From: Gammaproteobacteria bacterium
GTDB taxonomy: Bacteria > Pseudomonadota > Gammaproteobacteria > Steroidobacterales > Steroidobacteraceae
Reading direction: 5' to 3'
Assembly: GCA_028293775.1 (NCBI GenBank)
Contig: JAQGOD010000059.1
Coordinates: 1 to 6,199 of the forward strand
Length of the DNA: 6,199 bases
Shown: positions 5,856 to 6,199 of the stretch, piece by piece
Layout: every line of letters begins with the position of its first letter
Position numbering within the stretch: the first letter of the stretch is position 1
The notes under the pieces: model-generated
Told to the model about the DNA's origin: nothing
Databases searched by the model: none
What the model saw: only the letters and a program-made list of their open reading frames with translations
Position numbers and translations under genes: made by a program

Positions 5856-6199
5856 ATGGGGATTCGGCGGTCAAATCCGGTGGGCGGGGCAGTGCGGGCC
5901 GCTGCGGTCGCAGGTGCGTGCCTGATGCTTGCCAATTGCGCGCAGAATGGAAAATTCAGCCGCGTCGATCCCAAATACGGGGTGTCCAGCAGCCCGCGGG
6001 TTGTCGCCTTCGGCGAGCCGGTGCCAAAGGGCGGCGGCACCTACCGCGTCGGCAAGCCCTACACAGTCGGCGGCCGTGTCTATGTTCCGGAAGAAGACGT
6101 CAACTACCGCGAAGAGGGCCTGGCGTCCTGGTATGGCGACGATTTCCACGGCCGGCTGACCGCCAACGGCGAAGTGTTCGACATGGGATCGCTGACCGC
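5856..6199 (+). CDS. rlpA: RlpA-like septal ring lipoprotein (5' part; continues past window)
   Basis: The first 114 codons are present. A positively charged N-terminus (RR at 4-5) and a hydrophobic stretch lead to LANC, with Cys28 as the probable lipidated residue; Asn at -1 is unusual for a lipobox, where Gly, Ala or Ser is normal. After a linker with repeated Gly and a YRVGKPYTVGGRVYVPEED segment, the double-psi beta-barrel begins at about residue 88 with GLASWYGDDFHGRLTANGEVFDM, the strongly conserved RlpA start. The catalytic part and any SPOR domain lie beyond the window. RlpA proteins bind or cleave peptidoglycan stripped of stem peptides and help cell separation, as outer-membrane lipoproteins. 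The ATG at 5856 is preceded closely by GGGGAAG; an in-frame TTG at 5847, with GGCGGA upstream, is an alternative. The frame stays open further upstream, so the exact start is not proven. Confidence 0.93.
   Translation, partial: MGIRRSNPVGGAVRAAAVAGACLMLANCAQNGKFSRVDPKYGVSSSPRVVAFGEPVPKGGGTYRVGKPYTVGGRVYVPEEDVNYREEGLASWYGDDFHGRLTANGEVFDMGSLT

Overview
The window looks like chromosomal DNA from an alphaproteobacterium, most likely a Bradyrhizobium/Rhodopseudomonas-type member of the Hyphomicrobiales (Rhizobiales). The reasons are a GC-rich coding style, an RlpA whose N-terminal region and SWYG/FHGR/TANGE motif resemble the bradyrhizobial form as I remember it, and a membrane domain resembling the rhizobial 'nutrient deprivation-induced' proteins. 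This placement is by eye; no search was run.

Left part (1-3017, all leftward): a surface-glycan-type group. A 5'-complete gene runs off the left edge and encodes a multi-pass GT-C-like membrane protein (1-1004). Upstream of it lie an acyltransferase-3 membrane protein (1225-2346) and a membrane-anchored SGNH hydrolase (2343-3017). The last two overlap by 4 bp (ATGA) and are almost certainly cotranscribed and translationally coupled, as a split O-acyltransferase/esterase pair acting on a cell-envelope polysaccharide or lipid-linked sugar. The GT-C-like gene is visibly richer in A/T than its neighbours.

Centre (3211-3300): a complete tRNA-Ser(UGA) gene on the minus strand, with the long variable arm and encoded CCA.

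Right-centre (3546-5287, leftward): a compact three-gene cassette. In transcription order it holds an unrecognised 122-aa soluble protein, a 306-aa protein that joins a YqjD-like or nutrient-deprivation-type membrane domain to a C-terminal XRE helix-turn-helix, and a 100-aa protein with two membrane segments. A perfect 20-bp palindrome (ATATAAGGAATTCCTTATAT) lies exactly over the promoter spacer, ribosome-binding site and first start codon. This is the arrangement expected for autoregulation by the XRE domain, and it is the most interesting part of the window.

Right part (5288-6199): about 570 bp with no convincing gene (only weak, possibly decayed reading frames), then the 5' part of rlpA on the plus strand, which runs off the right edge. 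RlpA is a conserved envelope lipoprotein, so the cassette and gene-poor stretch may be an accessory insertion between tRNA-Ser and rlpA; that is an inference.
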